From: Chromobacterium sp. IIBBL 290-4
GTDB lineage: Bacteria > Pseudomonadota > Gammaproteobacteria > Burkholderiales > Chromobacteriaceae
DNA: 64,000 bases
Direction of reading: 5' to 3'
Assembly: GCF_024207115.1 (NCBI RefSeq)
Contig: NZ_CP100128.1
Coordinates: 2,232,001-2,296,000 of the forward strand
Position 1 is the first letter of the stretch. Every line of letters starts with the position of its first letter. The notes under the pieces were generated by a model. That model was given only the letters and a program-made list of their open reading frames with translations, was not told the DNA's origin and ran no database searches. The translations under genes and the position numbers were made by a program. Positions 45,614 through 59,277 of the stretch are shown here, one piece after another.

Positions 45614-46699
45614 ATGGCTCTCCTGGAAATCAAAAATGTGGTCAAACGCTTCGGCGACTTCACGGCTGTCAACGACGTCAGCCTGTCGGTCGAAGCGGGC
45701 GAGTTCTTCACCCTGCTGGGACCTTCCGGCTGCGGCAAGACCACCTTGCTGCGCATGCTGGCCGGTTTCGAGCAGCCTGACGCGGGCCAGATCCTGCTGG
45801 ATGGCAAGGACATGTCGCAGGTGGCGCCGGAGAAGCGCCCGGTGCATACCGTGTTCCAGAGCTATGCCTTGTTCCCGCACATGACGGTGCGCGAGAACAT
45901 CGCTTTCCCGCTGAAAATGGCTAAATGGGATAAGGCCAAGATCAATGCCCAGGTGGACGAGTTGTTGGAGGACGTGCGCCTGACTCAGTTTGGCAGCCGT
46001 TATCCGCATGAAATGTCCGGCGGCCAGCGCCAGCGCGTGGCCATCGCCCGCGCCCTGGTGGATAGGCCCCGCCTGTTGTTGCTGGACGAGCCCTTGTCCG
46101 CGCTCGACGCCAAGCTGCGCGAGGAAATGCAGATCGAGCTGATCAACCTGCAAAAAGAAGTGGGCATCACCTTTGTCTATGTCACCCATGATCAGGGCGA
46201 GGCGCTGGCGCTGTCGCACCGCATCGCGGTGATGAGCCACGGCAAGGTGGAGCAGTTGGATGCGCCGGAAAAGCTGTACAGCTTCCCGAAGAACCGTTTC
46301 GTCGCCGACTTCCTCGGCCAGTGCAATGTGCTGGACGGCGTGGTCAAGGCGCTGCATGGCGATACCATGACAGTGGCGATCAAGGGCTGCGGCGACGTGA
46401 AGTGCCAGGCTGTGGCCGGCGTCAAGGAAGGCCAGCAAGGCTGGCTGGCGCTGCGTCCGGAAAAAGTGAAGCTGGACAAGGAATTGCCGGACCTGCCGGA
46501 CGAGGCCTATTTCAAGGGCCGCGTGCACGATTGCCTGTATCTGGGCGACGTGACCCTGTATGTAGTGGAAGTGGCCGACGGCGTGATGGTGGAGGCGATG
46601 CAAGCCAACAATATTCCCGGCGTCGCCAAGTTCTTCGATAGCGGCGATATCGTCGAAATCGCCTGGCGCTTCGACGCCGGCAGCTTCCTGACGGAGTAA
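45614..46699 (+). CDS. potA: spermidine/putrescine ABC transporter ATPase PotA
   Basis: 361-residue ATPase that powers polyamine import. Walker A GPSGCGKTTLL, signature EMSGGQRQRVAIARAL, Walker B LLLLDEPLSALD, and switch histidine in VTHDQGEAL, followed by the C-terminal regulatory OB-fold of the PotA/MalK type. Start ATG 45614 after GGGGAAGATC. First gene of the operon; 3 bases separate it from potB. Confidence 0.93.
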   Translation: MALLEIKNVVKRFGDFTAVNDVSLSVEAGEFFTLLGPSGCGKTTLLRMLAGFEQPDAGQILLDGKDMSQVAPEKRPVHTVFQSYALFPHMTVRENIAFPLKMAKWDKAKINAQVDELLEDVRLTQFGSRYPHEMSGGQRQRVAIARALVDRPRLLLLDEPLSALDAKLREEMQIELINLQKEVGITFVYVTHDQGEALALSHRIAVMSHGKVEQLDAPEKLYSFPKNRFVADFLGQCNVLDGVVKALHGDTMTVAIKGCGDVKCQAVAGVKEGQQGWLALRPEKVKLDKELPDLPDEAYFKGRVHDCLYLGDVTLYVVEVADGVMVEAMQANNIPGVAKFFDSGDIVEIAWRFDAGSFLTE

Positions 46700-46702
46700 G
46701 CG

Positions 46703-47596
46703 ATGGCCATCCGTGATCGTTTCGGCAAGTGGGCGCTGTCCTGGCCCCCCTTGCTGTACTTGGTATTGTTCTTCCTGATTCCGTCGCTGATCATGCTGGT
46801 GGCCGCGTTCCGCCAGCCCGGCGACTACGGCGGCCTGGCGCCTATCTTCACCATTGAAGACGGCCAGCGCGTCTGGCAGCTGACGCTGGACAATTTCCAC
46901 CGCCTGGTGGAAGAGCCGCTCTACCTCGAGCTGTTCGTCAAGTCGGCCGGCTATGCGCTGACCACCACCGTGGTGTGCCTGCTGATGGCTTATCCGCTGG
47001 CCTGGCTGATCGCCCGCTCCGGCAAGAAGTACCGCGACCTGATGCTGCTGTTGGTGATCCTGCCGTTCTGGTCCAATTTCCTGATCCGCATCTACGCCTG
47101 GATGATCATTCTCGGTCCGCAGTCGGCGCTGACCAAGGCGCTGAACACGGTGTTGACGGCGCTGGGCTTCGAGCCGGTGCGCCTGCTGTTCACCTCGTTC
47201 GCGGTGATCGTCGGCCTGGTGTATGTGCATCTGCCCTTCATGGTGCTGCCGCTGTACGCCAATCTGGAAAAGCACGACATGGCCTTGCTGGACGCGGCGC
47301 AGGATCTGGGCGCCAACGCCTGGCAGCGCTTCTGGCGCGTGACCTGGCCGCTGAGCCTGCCCGGCGTGTTCGCCGGCTCGGCGCTGGTGTTCATCCCGGC
47401 GCTGGGCATGTTCGCCATTCCAGACATCCTGGGCGGCACCGAGTCCATCATGATAGGCAATCTGATCAAGCAGCAGATTCTGGATACCCGCGACTGGCCG
47501 TTTGGCTCGGTGCTGTCCATCATGCTGACCGGCGGCGTGTTACTGATCGCTGCCTTGGGGGCCGTGGTGGCCAGAAGGGGGAAGGGCCGTGGCTAA
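46703..47596 (+). CDS. potB: spermidine/putrescine ABC permease PotB
   Basis: 297-residue inner-membrane permease with six helices. The cytoplasmic EAA loop for ATPase contact is DAAQDLGANAWQRFWRVTWP. Overlaps potC by 8 bases. Confidence 0.92.
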   Translation: MAIRDRFGKWALSWPPLLYLVLFFLIPSLIMLVAAFRQPGDYGGLAPIFTIEDGQRVWQLTLDNFHRLVEEPLYLELFVKSAGYALTTTVVCLLMAYPLAWLIARSGKKYRDLMLLLVILPFWSNFLIRIYAWMIILGPQSALTKALNTVLTALGFEPVRLLFTSFAVIVGLVYVHLPFMVLPLYANLEKHDMALLDAAQDLGANAWQRFWRVTWPLSLPGVFAGSALVFIPALGMFAIPDILGGTESIMIGNLIKQQILDTRDWPFGSVLSIMLTGGVLLIAALGAVVARRGKGRG

Positions 47597-48383
47597 GAAA
47601 CAATCCAAATGGCTGTGGGCTTCCGCTTCGCTCACTTATCTATTCCTGTACCTGCCGCTGATCATCGTGGTGTTGTACTCCTTCAACGATTCGCGCCTGA
47701 ACGCCGAATGGGTGGGCTTCACGCTCAAGTGGTACCAGAAGCTGTTCCATAACGAGAAAATGCTGACCGCGGCCGGCAACTCGCTGCTTATCGGCATCAT
47801 CGCCAGCTTCTTCTCCACCATTCTGGGCACGCTGGCCGGCATCGCGCTGCATCGCTACAAGCTCAAGCTGCTGCCTTTCCTGGTGCTGACGCCTATCGCC
47901 ATTCCGGAATTGCTGATGGGCGTGTCGCTGGTGATCTTCTTCGTCATCGTCAATCAGCTGATCGGCATTCTGGAGCTGGGCTTCATCACTATTCTGCTGT
48001 CGCACATCGCCTTCTGCATAGGCTTCGTCGCCATCGTGGTGCGGGCGCGGATGCAGGGCATGGACGACAGCCTGGTGGAAGCGGCGCGCGATCTGGGTGC
48101 CACGCCGTTCCAGGCTTTCCGTCTGATCACGCTGCCGGTGATCAAGCCCGGCATCATCGCCGGCGCCTTGATGGCCTTCACCTTGTCCATCGATGACTTC
48201 GTGATCACCTTCTTCACCGCCGGCGCCGGGGCCAGCATGTTGCCGCTGGAAATCTATTCGATGATCAAGATTTCGGTGACGCCGGAAGTGAACGCGGTAT
48301 CCAGCTTGTTGATGCTGCTGACGCTGGCTTTGATCGTCATCGCGTCCAAGGTCTCGCCCAGCGCGCTGCGGGCAAACAGTTAA
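47589..48383 (+). CDS. potC: spermidine/putrescine ABC permease PotC
   Basis: 264-residue inner-membrane permease with six helices, partner of PotB. The EAA loop is EAARDLGATPFQAFRLITLP. The opening LFLYLPLIIVVLYSFNDSRL is typical of PotC. A 159-base gap precedes potD. Confidence 0.92.
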   Translation: MAKKQSKWLWASASLTYLFLYLPLIIVVLYSFNDSRLNAEWVGFTLKWYQKLFHNEKMLTAAGNSLLIGIIASFFSTILGTLAGIALHRYKLKLLPFLVLTPIAIPELLMGVSLVIFFVIVNQLIGILELGFITILLSHIAFCIGFVAIVVRARMQGMDDSLVEAARDLGATPFQAFRLITLPVIKPGIIAGALMAFTLSIDDFVITFFTAGAGASMLPLEIYSMIKISVTPEVNAVSSLLMLLTLALIVIASKVSPSALRANS

Positions 48384-48542
48384 AGGGTGGAGGTTGCCAC
48401 CCGGCCGAAAGGCCGAATGGGCGGCAAGTTTGTGTTGCGATGCAATATGATCTTGCCGTCGCCGCCGGGGCTGGACGGCTCTGAGGGGATGCCGTCCGGT
48501 TTGTAGCAATACTCACATGCTGTGCAATACAAAGGAAACAAG

Positions 48543-49607
48543 ATGAAGAAGATTCTCGCCGTGATGGCATTGGCAGCCTCGACCCAGGCATTTGCCGCCG
48601 AAGAGCTGCATCTCTACAACTGGAACAACTATCTGTCCGAAACCGCGGCCAAGAACTTCGAAGCCTACTGCAAGTGCAAACTGGTGCAGGATTACTACGG
48701 CGACAACGAAGAGCTGTTGGCCAAGCTGGCCGCCGGCGCCAAGGGCTACGACATCGTGGTGCCGACCGGTTTCGCGGTGGAGGCGCTGATCAAGCAAGGC
48801 AAGACGCAGCCGCTGGACAAGGCGCAGCTGCCTAACTTCAAGAACCTGAACCCGGGTTATCTGAACAGCTTCTTCGACAAGGGCAACAAGTTCTCCGCGC
48901 CGTACGCCTTCACCACCACGCTGATCGGCTACAACGAAACCAAGATCAAGCAGCTGGGCCTGGGCGACAAGGTCAACACCTGGGCGCTGATTTTTGATCC
49001 GGCGCTGCTGTCCAAGGTCAAGGGCAAGGTTACCGTATTGGATTCGCAGCGCGAGCTGGTGTCCGCCGCGCTGATGTATCTGGGCAAGCCGGCCAACTCC
49101 ACCAATCCGGCTGACTGGAAAGCCGCCAAGGACGTGATCCTGAAAGCCAAGCCGTACTGGGCCGCTTTCAATAACCAGTCCTATATCAAGGAGCTGACGG
49201 TCGGCAACATCTATGTCGCCTTCGGCTACTCCAACGATATGTACCAGGCGCAGCAAGATGCCAAGAAGGCCAAGCGCGCCTTCGCGCTGAACTTCAGCCT
49301 GCAGAAGGAAGGCAATACCTTGTCGCTGGATAACTTCGTGGTGCTGAAGGACGCCCCGCGCAAGGATCTGGCCTACAAGTTCATCAACTTCATGCTGGAT
49401 GGCAAGAACGCCGCCGGTCTGACCAACGAGATGGGCAACGGCAACCCGAATGCTGCCGCCGGCAAGTTCATCAAGACCGAACTGACCAAGATCCCAGGCA
49501 TCCTGCCGACCGCCCAGGATCTGCCGCGCCTGCAGCAGCTGCATGATCTGAACGCCAAAGACCGCCGCGAGCTGAACAAGGTCTGGTCCGAAATCAAGCT
49601 GAAGTAA
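48543..49607 (+). CDS. potD: polyamine-binding periplasmic protein PotD
   Basis: 354 residues with signal peptide MKKILAVMALAASTQAFA. The mature start EELHLYNWNNYLS and the polyamine-site segments YYGDNEELLAKLAAGAKGYD and VVPTGFAVE are typical of PotD/PotF. Delivers spermidine or putrescine to PotBC. Start ATG 48543 after AAAGGAAAC. Ends at a terminator. Confidence 0.92.
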   Translation: MKKILAVMALAASTQAFAAEELHLYNWNNYLSETAAKNFEAYCKCKLVQDYYGDNEELLAKLAAGAKGYDIVVPTGFAVEALIKQGKTQPLDKAQLPNFKNLNPGYLNSFFDKGNKFSAPYAFTTTLIGYNETKIKQLGLGDKVNTWALIFDPALLSKVKGKVTVLDSQRELVSAALMYLGKPANSTNPADWKAAKDVILKAKPYWAAFNNQSYIKELTVGNIYVAFGYSNDMYQAQQDAKKAKRAFALNFSLQKEGNTLSLDNFVVLKDAPRKDLAYKFINFMLDGKNAAGLTNEMGNGNPNAAAGKFIKTELTKIPGILPTAQDLPRLQQLHDLNAKDRRELNKVWSEIKLK

Positions 49608-49627
49608 GCTGCGCCGCTTGTTAAATG

Positions 49628-49654
49628 AAAAGCCGGGAGAAATCCCGGCTTTTT
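49628..49654 (+). terminator. rho-independent terminator of the pot operon
   Basis: AAAGCCGGGA and TCCCGGCTTT pair around GAAA and are followed by T residues. Confidence 0.87.
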
Positions 49655-49675
49655 CTATAGATATCGACGGCAGGC

Positions 49676-50311
49676 TCAGCTTAGATTGAGGCGCTGCAGT
49701 TGCGCAATCTTGTCTATCCGGTAATCCACATGGGCGGGCTTGCGCGCTTCCTGGCTGACCCAGACCGTGGTCATGCCCATTTCCTTTGCGGTGAGCAGAT
49801 TGGGCAGCGAGTCTTCCACCATGATGCAGCGGGCAGGATCAAGCCCCTCCTTGCTCAGCACTGTCTGGAAGGCATGCAGATGGGGCTTGGGAATATAGTT
49901 GAGCCGCTCCACGCCATAGATGGATTCGAAATGATGCTGGATGCGCATCTTGTCCAGAATCCCTTCCACATAATGTTGCGGCCCGTTGGACAGAATGATC
50001 TTGCGGCCGGGCAACGCGCTCAGGCTCTCGGCCAGCCGCTCTTCGAATTGCAGCCATTGAGCCAGCACTTCCAGAGGGTGGGTCTCAATCAGGAAGTGCT
50101 GCGGATCGATGCCATGGTTGGTGGACAAGCCATGCATGGTCGCGCCGTATTGCGCCCAGTAGCGGGAGCGCAGCGCGGTGGCCTCCTCTTCATTGATGTT
50201 GAGGTGGCGCATCATATAGCGGGTCATCAGCAGATTGATGTGGGCGAAGATGCCGCCGCTGGCATGGTGCAGGGTGTCGTCGAGATCGAAAATCCAGGTT
50301 TTATGACTCAC
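49676..50311 (-). CDS. HAD-superfamily pyrimidine 5'-nucleotidase
   Basis: 211-residue hydrolase of the HAD superfamily, pyrimidine 5'-nucleotidase type (SDT1-like). Motif I IFDLDDTLHH with both aspartates, motif II ILSNG, motif III lysine in YIPKPH and motif IV MVEDSLPNLLTAK are all present. It would dephosphorylate nucleoside monophosphates. Faces away from the rRNA operon. Confidence 0.82.
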   Translation of the reverse strand: MSHKTWIFDLDDTLHHASGGIFAHINLLMTRYMMRHLNINEEEATALRSRYWAQYGATMHGLSTNHGIDPQHFLIETHPLEVLAQWLQFEERLAESLSALPGRKIILSNGPQHYVEGILDKMRIQHHFESIYGVERLNYIPKPHLHAFQTVLSKEGLDPARCIMVEDSLPNLLTAKEMGMTTVWVSQEARKPAHVDYRIDKIAQLQRLNLS

Positions 50312-50474
50312 GGTAAGGCCAAATCTGCCAAAAGGTGGGCTGACGATTATCCAGCGACTGCGGTTTGCCGGCTAGGGGAGAGGCTTCAGTAAAATTCTTT
50401 GACTTCAGTTTCTTTACAAATCAGTAGCTTGTCGCGCTTGTGCGCAGAAAGTTCATTTTTTCTCGCAAAAGGTG

Positions 50475-50503
50475 TTGACGACCCCAAGGCTCGGGCGTAT
50501 AGT
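50475..50503 (+). promoter_or_regulatory. rRNA operon promoter
   Basis: TTGACG (50475-50480) and TATAGT (50498-50503) at exactly 17 bases spacing, followed by a GC-rich discriminator-like stretch (TCGCC). Position and strength fit the rrn promoter. Confidence 0.8.
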
Positions 50504-50580
50504 TCGCCTCCTCAGCTGACGCAGCGAACGAAACAGCGGAAACGAAACGGTTTCCGAGGTGACGAAAACTGCACCGGCAC

Positions 50581-50592
50581 TGCTCTTTAACA
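50581..50592 (+). promoter_or_regulatory. boxA antitermination element of the rRNA leader
   Basis: TGCTCTTTAACA matches the Nus-factor boxA sequence and lies in the leader about 120 bases before 16S rRNA. Confidence 0.8.
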
Positions 50593-50709
50593 GAACGAAT
50601 AACCGATAGGTGTAAGTGCTTGGTGAAAGCCAAATACTTGCACTGCAAGAGACAAGAGATACTTGTTTATTTCTTTGAACTTGCGTGCCAGAAAATTTGC
50701 TATGAGATT

Positions 50710-52248
<1,539 letters not shown>

Positions 52249-52337
52249 GAGAAGGCGATTGCCAAGTACTTACAGCCTATCGGTTATTTGTGTTAAGGGC
52301 ATTGAGGTTGTGGAGTCCACGATCTCTAAAGTCAACT

Positions 52338-52414
52338 GGGTTTGTAGCTCAGCTGGTTAGAGCACTGTGTTGATAACGCAGGGGTCGTAGGTTCGAGTCC
52401 TACCAGACCCACCA
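52338..52414 (+). tRNA. tRNA-Ile (GAU)
   Basis: 77-base cloverleaf in the 16S-23S spacer with encoded CCA. Anticodon loop TTGATAA gives GAT. Usual first spacer tRNA. Confidence 0.96.
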
Positions 52415-52426
52415 TTTGACCTGTTT

Positions 52427-52502
52427 GGGGGATTAGCTCAGTTGGGAGAGCACCTGCTTTGCAAGCAGGGGGTCGTCGGTTCGATCCCGTCATCCTCCAC
52501 CA
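52427..52502 (+). tRNA. tRNA-Ala (UGC)
   Basis: 76-base cloverleaf with encoded CCA, 12 bases after tRNA-Ile. Anticodon loop TTTGCAA gives TGC. Usual second spacer tRNA. Confidence 0.96.
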
Positions 52503-52760
52503 CTCCAGTGCAAACATAATCACTCTTGAGAGAGTGTGATTTTGTTTGCGTTGAAAATACGCCCGATCTTTAACAAACTGAAGAAGCCGAATATATATAG
52601 ACGGCGAGATGAAAACATGGAGTTAACTCTTCATGTCGACAGATCGTCATCTTGGGTATTTGATTGTATCTAAGGCTGCGTCGCCATATCAAAAGGGGCG
52701 GTGCAGTCGTCGCACAAACACTCTCTATTGTCGCAGTAATTTAGGTTACTGAAATGATAG

Positions 52761-55652
<2,892 letters not shown>

Positions 55653-55796
55653 ATCATTTGAGTGGCTTAGCGTACGGATCTTGGATTCGTATGATACTGA
55701 GCGACGAGATAGAGTGTGTGCGACACAATTAAATACCGAATATTCAGAATCAGAGAGCTTCTCTGGTTCAGGCTTCTTTAAGTTTGTACAAGTTTA

Positions 55797-55913
55797 TGTC
55801 TGGTGGCCTTAGCGAGATGGTCCCACGCCTTCCCATCCCGAACAGGACCGTGAAACATCTTAGCGCCGATGATAGTGTGGCCTTGGCCATGTGAAAGTAG
55901 GACACCGCCAGAC
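55797..55913 (+). rRNA. rrf: 5S ribosomal RNA
   Basis: About 117 bases, from TGTCTGGTGGCC to CCGCCAGAC, ends pairing to each other. Contains CGAACAGGACCGTGAAAC and GCGCCGATGATAGTG as expected. Confidence 0.93.
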
Positions 55914-55923
55914 GCCCCATTCG

Positions 55924-55950
55924 AAGCCCAGCTCAATCGAGCTGGGCTTT
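55924..55950 (+). terminator. rho-independent terminator of the rRNA operon
   Basis: AAGCCCAGCTC and GAGCTGGGCTT pair over 11 bases around a short loop and are followed by T residues. Confidence 0.85.
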
Positions 55951-56018
55951 GTGCATTAGCGCGCCGGAAGCGCGATGCCTGCCATGCCATTCTCGACGTG
56001 CCCGACGCTTGCCCAACA

Positions 56019-56046
56019 AAAAGCCCCGCTGATCCAGCGGGGCTTT
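56019..56046. terminator. terminator of the DUF523/MocR unit
   Basis: AAAGCCCCGCTG and CAGCGGGGCTTT pair over 12 bases around ATC, with A residues before it that read as T on the minus strand. It lies just beyond the end of the minus-strand gene. Confidence 0.8.
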
Positions 56047-56052
56047 GGCGCT

Positions 56053-56544
56053 TCAGTTTCGAACGTTTTGGGCAAGCAGCTCTTGCCATTCCTCTTCATT
56101 CCATACCCTCACGCCATTTTCTTCCAGCAGGGCAGCGGTGACGCCTTGCCCTGAGCGCAAGGTCTTTTCAAAGTTGCCATTGTAGATTTGGCGATTGCCG
56201 CAGGAGGGGCTGTTGGCCTTCAGCAGCGCGGCATGGCAGCCATGCTGTTGCGCGATGGCTAGCGTCTGCTCCGCGCCGGATATAAAGGCCAGGCTGATGT
56301 CTTCGCCTGCGGCGGTTTTGACTCGCGCTTGCCGTTTCAATACTTGGCAACCGCTGCCGCCGCTTATCTCGGCTGGCGGACGCGGAGTGGGGAGGCCGCC
56401 CAGGCATTCCGGACAGACTGGAATCAGTTCGAAAGCTTGTTGCAACGCCGCCCATTTCGTCTCTGGCATGGGTTTGGATTGGCCATCATAGCGGACGGGC
56501 TGGCCAAGCAGACAGGCGCTGATCAAAAGCTTGGTTTGTTTCAT
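56053..56544 (-). CDS. DUF523 family protein
   Basis: 163 residues. The pattern LLISACLLGQPVRYDG, PVCPECLGGLPTPRPPAEI and LLKANSPSCG with conserved cysteines is that of DUF523. Family members are often found with small-molecule enzymes, but the reaction is unknown. Its start overlaps the MocR stop by 4 bases, so the two are co-translated. Confidence 0.87.
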   Translation of the reverse strand: MKQTKLLISACLLGQPVRYDGQSKPMPETKWAALQQAFELIPVCPECLGGLPTPRPPAEISGGSGCQVLKRQARVKTAAGEDISLAFISGAEQTLAIAQQHGCHAALLKANSPSCGNRQIYNGNFEKTLRSGQGVTAALLEENGVRVWNEEEWQELLAQNVRN

Positions 56545-57992
56545 TTCAACCGTGTTTCCAATAGTTGGGCCAGCGTTTGCGTAGCGGGAAGAATGCGCTC
56601 ATCGGGCACGCCCGCATAGCCCAAGACTAAGCCATTTCGGTCCGGCGCGCTCTGGTAGTGCCTGGCCAAAGGTCTTAGCCATAAGCCTTGCTGCGCCGCG
56701 GCCAGTTGCAACTCCCATTCATCGAAGTGTTTGGGCAAGCTGGCAAGCAAGTGCATGCCGGCGCCGCCGCCTGATAGCGGCAAGGAATCGCCCAGCAGGC
56801 TCTGAACGGCATGTCGCAACAACTGTTGGCGGCGCGCATAGATTTCCCGCATGGCGCGGATATGATGCGCGAAATGGCCGCGTTCGATAAAGTCCGCCAA
56901 GGCGGCTTGCTGCAGATAATGGGTCTCTCCGTGCAATCTGGCCTGGCATTGCCGAAATGGCTCGACTAATTCCGGCGGCAATACCAGATACCCCAGTTTG
57001 AGCGCGGGAAACATTACTTTGCTGAAGGTGCCGAGATAGATCACGCGGTTATCTTGATCCAGGCTTTGCAAGGCGGCCAATGGATTGGCTGAATGGCAGA
57101 ATTCGCCATCGTAATCATCTTCGATGATCCAGCAATCGTGTTGCCGCGCCAAGTTGAGCCATGCTACCCGGCGAGATAGGCTCATGACTGCGCCGGTAGG
57201 ATATTGGTGGGCCGGCGTGGCATAGATCAGGCGAGGAGTCGGCGCTCTGCTTGGAAGCGCCATGCCCTCCTCATCTACGGCTATGGGATGACTGATCAGT
57301 CCGGATTCCAGCATGGCGGCTTGGGCGCCGGCATAGCCAGGTTCCTCCAGCCACACGGCGTCGCCGGCATCGGCCAGCAATTTTGCGATGAGGGCAAGGC
57401 CGGCTTGGCTGCCGCTGGTAATCAATATTTGTTCCGGCTTGCATTGGACCGAGCGGGTCAGGAATAAATATTCGGCCAGAGCGTGGCGCAGCGCGGGCAG
57501 TCCGCCTTCACGCTGATAGTGCATCCATTCTTGCGGCGCGGTCCGTTGGCTGCGCGACAGGCACTTTTGCCATTGTTCGATGGGAAATAGCGCCAGATCT
57601 GGCTGGCCAGGAATGAAGGCGCCCATCTTGTTATGGGGAAGCCTGCTGGCTTCATGCAGGCTTGCGCCGCGGCGGGAAAGGGGGCGGCGCGGCGCTCTGA
57701 GCGCGCTTGGCGCCCGTGTCGCCGCAAAGGCCTGGCAGACATAGGTGCCGGAGCCGTGCCGGCTTTCCAGATAACCCTCGGCGCTGAGTTGCTCATAGGC
57801 GGCCAGCACGGTATTGCGGCCTAGTTTCAGCTCCTCGGCCAGCTGTCGGCTGGCCGGGATGGCGCTGCCGGCTTGCAATCGGCCATGCCGTATCAACTCC
57901 TTCAAAAGGCGATACAGTTGGCGCGACAGATTTTCAGTCAGCTTGCGCTGCAGCTTGGGTTTCAGGAAGGCGGAAAGCCAGTCTTGATTCAA
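56541..57992 (-). CDS. MocR-type regulator (GntR helix-turn-helix plus aminotransferase-like domain)
   Basis: 483 residues. N-terminal GntR winged helix: LYRLLKELIRHGRLQAGSAI, PASRQLAEELKLGRNTVLAA and YLESRHGSGTYV. The C-terminal type I aminotransferase fold runs from about residue 115: ILITSGSQAGLALIAKLLAD, IIEDDYDGEF, and the PLP lysine in YLGTFSKVMFPALKLGY. Such proteins use PLP and small amines as signals. It is divergent from the rhodanese-GNAT pair with 90 bases between the starts, which it may control. Confidence 0.88.
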   Translation of the reverse strand: MNQDWLSAFLKPKLQRKLTENLSRQLYRLLKELIRHGRLQAGSAIPASRQLAEELKLGRNTVLAAYEQLSAEGYLESRHGSGTYVCQAFAATRAPSALRAPRRPLSRRGASLHEASRLPHNKMGAFIPGQPDLALFPIEQWQKCLSRSQRTAPQEWMHYQREGGLPALRHALAEYLFLTRSVQCKPEQILITSGSQAGLALIAKLLADAGDAVWLEEPGYAGAQAAMLESGLISHPIAVDEEGMALPSRAPTPRLIYATPAHQYPTGAVMSLSRRVAWLNLARQHDCWIIEDDYDGEFCHSANPLAALQSLDQDNRVIYLGTFSKVMFPALKLGYLVLPPELVEPFRQCQARLHGETHYLQQAALADFIERGHFAHHIRAMREIYARRQQLLRHAVQSLLGDSLPLSGGGAGMHLLASLPKHFDEWELQLAAAQQGLWLRPLARHYQSAPDRNGLVLGYAGVPDERILPATQTLAQLLETRLK

Positions 57993-58082
57993 AGTGGTTC
58001 CATTCGATTTTCAAATGTGGCGCTTTTTGATGGACATGCTCAGGCGTAGGATAACAGCATTTCCAGCGCAAGGAGCGATAGC

Positions 58083-58475
58083 ATGATCAGTCAGGAAGCA
58101 TTTTACGCAGCCAAGCTGGCGTATGAGATTGATGCGGCGGATGTGGCCTACGCCTTGTCGGAGGGCGATGCAAGCCTGGTGTTGGTGGATGCGCGCAGCG
58201 CCGAGGCCTATGCGCATGAAACCATTCCCGGCGCCCTCAGCCTGCCTCATCGCTTGATGGCCGCGGACAGCACGGCGCACTTGTCGCGAGAACTGACCTA
58301 TGTGACTTTTTGCGACGGCATAGGCTGCAATGGCTCAACCAAAGGGGCGTTGAATCTGACGCGGCTGGGCTTCAAGGTGAAGGAACTGCAAGGCGGCATC
58401 GATTGGTGGAAGCGCGACGGCTACGCTACCACCCGCGATGCCGGTTGCGGCAAGGAGGTATGCGATGTTTGCTGA
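58083..58475 (+). CDS. rhodanese-like protein
   Basis: 130-residue single rhodanese domain. VLVDARSAEAYAHETIPGAL is the family entry; the catalytic loop is FCDGIGCNGSTK, with the first cysteine in the position of the sulfur-carrying residue. The tail has three more cysteines (GCGKEVCDVC). Cytoplasmic sulfur transfer or thiol chemistry is likely. The last 11 bases overlap the next gene. Confidence 0.82.
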   Translation: MISQEAFYAAKLAYEIDAADVAYALSEGDASLVLVDARSAEAYAHETIPGALSLPHRLMAADSTAHLSRELTYVTFCDGIGCNGSTKGALNLTRLGFKVKELQGGIDWWKRDGYATTRDAGCGKEVCDVC

Positions 58476-59202
58476 TTGGAAACAACTGGTCCAGCCCGGG
58501 GAAATGAATGCGGCTGGACAGATGGTCGGTCTGCCCGTTCCTGGCTGGAGTGGCGCGCAGCGGCCGGAGCGAGTTGCGCTGGATGGCGCTGCTTGTCGAG
58601 TGGAGCCGCTGGATATGTCCAGGCATGGCGCGCAGTTATATGGTGCTTTGCACCAGTTGCCCGGCGGCGCCAACTGGACCTATCTCAGCCACGGCCCGTT
58701 TTCTCAGCAGGAATGGCTGGCCTGGGTAGAGGAAAACGCAAGACTGGACGATCCGCTGTTCTATGCGATTGTGGATAAGCGCGATGGCGTGGCGATAGGT
58801 TTGTGCAGCTATCTGCGCATCGCACCGGCGGACGGCAGCATTGAAGTCGGTTTTCTTAACTTCTCTCCGCGCTTGCAGCGCAGCCGCCTGGCGACGGAGG
58901 CGATGTATCTGATGATGCGCCACGCTTTCGAACTAGGCTACCGCCGCTACGAGTGGAAATGCGACGCGCAGAACGCGCCTTCGGTCAAAGCCGCCTTGCG
59001 CCTAGGTTTCACATTTGAGGGGCTGTTCCGCCAGGCGCGCACCAATAAAGGCCGCAATCGCGATACGGCTTGGTTCTCCATTCTGGATCATGAGTGGCCG
59101 GCGCGGCGGCAGGCCTTGGAAGCTTGGTTGCGCGATGATAATTTCGATGCGGCAGGATGCCAGCGCCACAGCTTGGCGCAGATTGTCGCTTCTCTGTCCT
59201 GA
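58465..59202 (+). CDS. GNAT-family acetyltransferase (RimJ-like)
   Basis: 245 residues from ATG 58465, preceded by AAGGAGGTA inside the rhodanese gene. The RimJ/YdaF-like GNAT pattern is clear: FYAIVDKRDGVAIGLCSYLR, IEVGFLNFSPRLQRSRLATEAM, and EWKCDAQNAPSVKAALRLGF, ending with FRQARTNKGRNRDTAWFSIL. Such enzymes acetylate small molecules or protein N-termini. Coupled to the rhodanese gene and divergent from MocR. Confidence 0.85.
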   Translation: MFADWKQLVQPGEMNAAGQMVGLPVPGWSGAQRPERVALDGAACRVEPLDMSRHGAQLYGALHQLPGGANWTYLSHGPFSQQEWLAWVEENARLDDPLFYAIVDKRDGVAIGLCSYLRIAPADGSIEVGFLNFSPRLQRSRLATEAMYLMMRHAFELGYRRYEWKCDAQNAPSVKAALRLGFTFEGLFRQARTNKGRNRDTAWFSILDHEWPARRQALEAWLRDDNFDAAGCQRHSLAQIVASLS

Positions 59203-59277
59203 AATCCGACACTAGGCTTCAAGGCGATGTGTTGCGGCGCTACAATAGATGGCTGTAAACGTAGATAGTGTCGCCTG

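Larger units (their letters stand above)
50312..50709. other. rRNA operon upstream region
   Basis: No gene here. It holds the ribosomal promoter at 50475-50503, the boxA element at 50581-50592 and a leader of about 200 bases before 16S rRNA. An additional TTGACT near 50399 lacks a matching -10. Confidence 0.7.

Noticed and set aside
45611..47275. 554-codon open frame antisense to potA and potB
   Set aside because: Shadow of the two transporter genes, which have all their motifs on the other strand.
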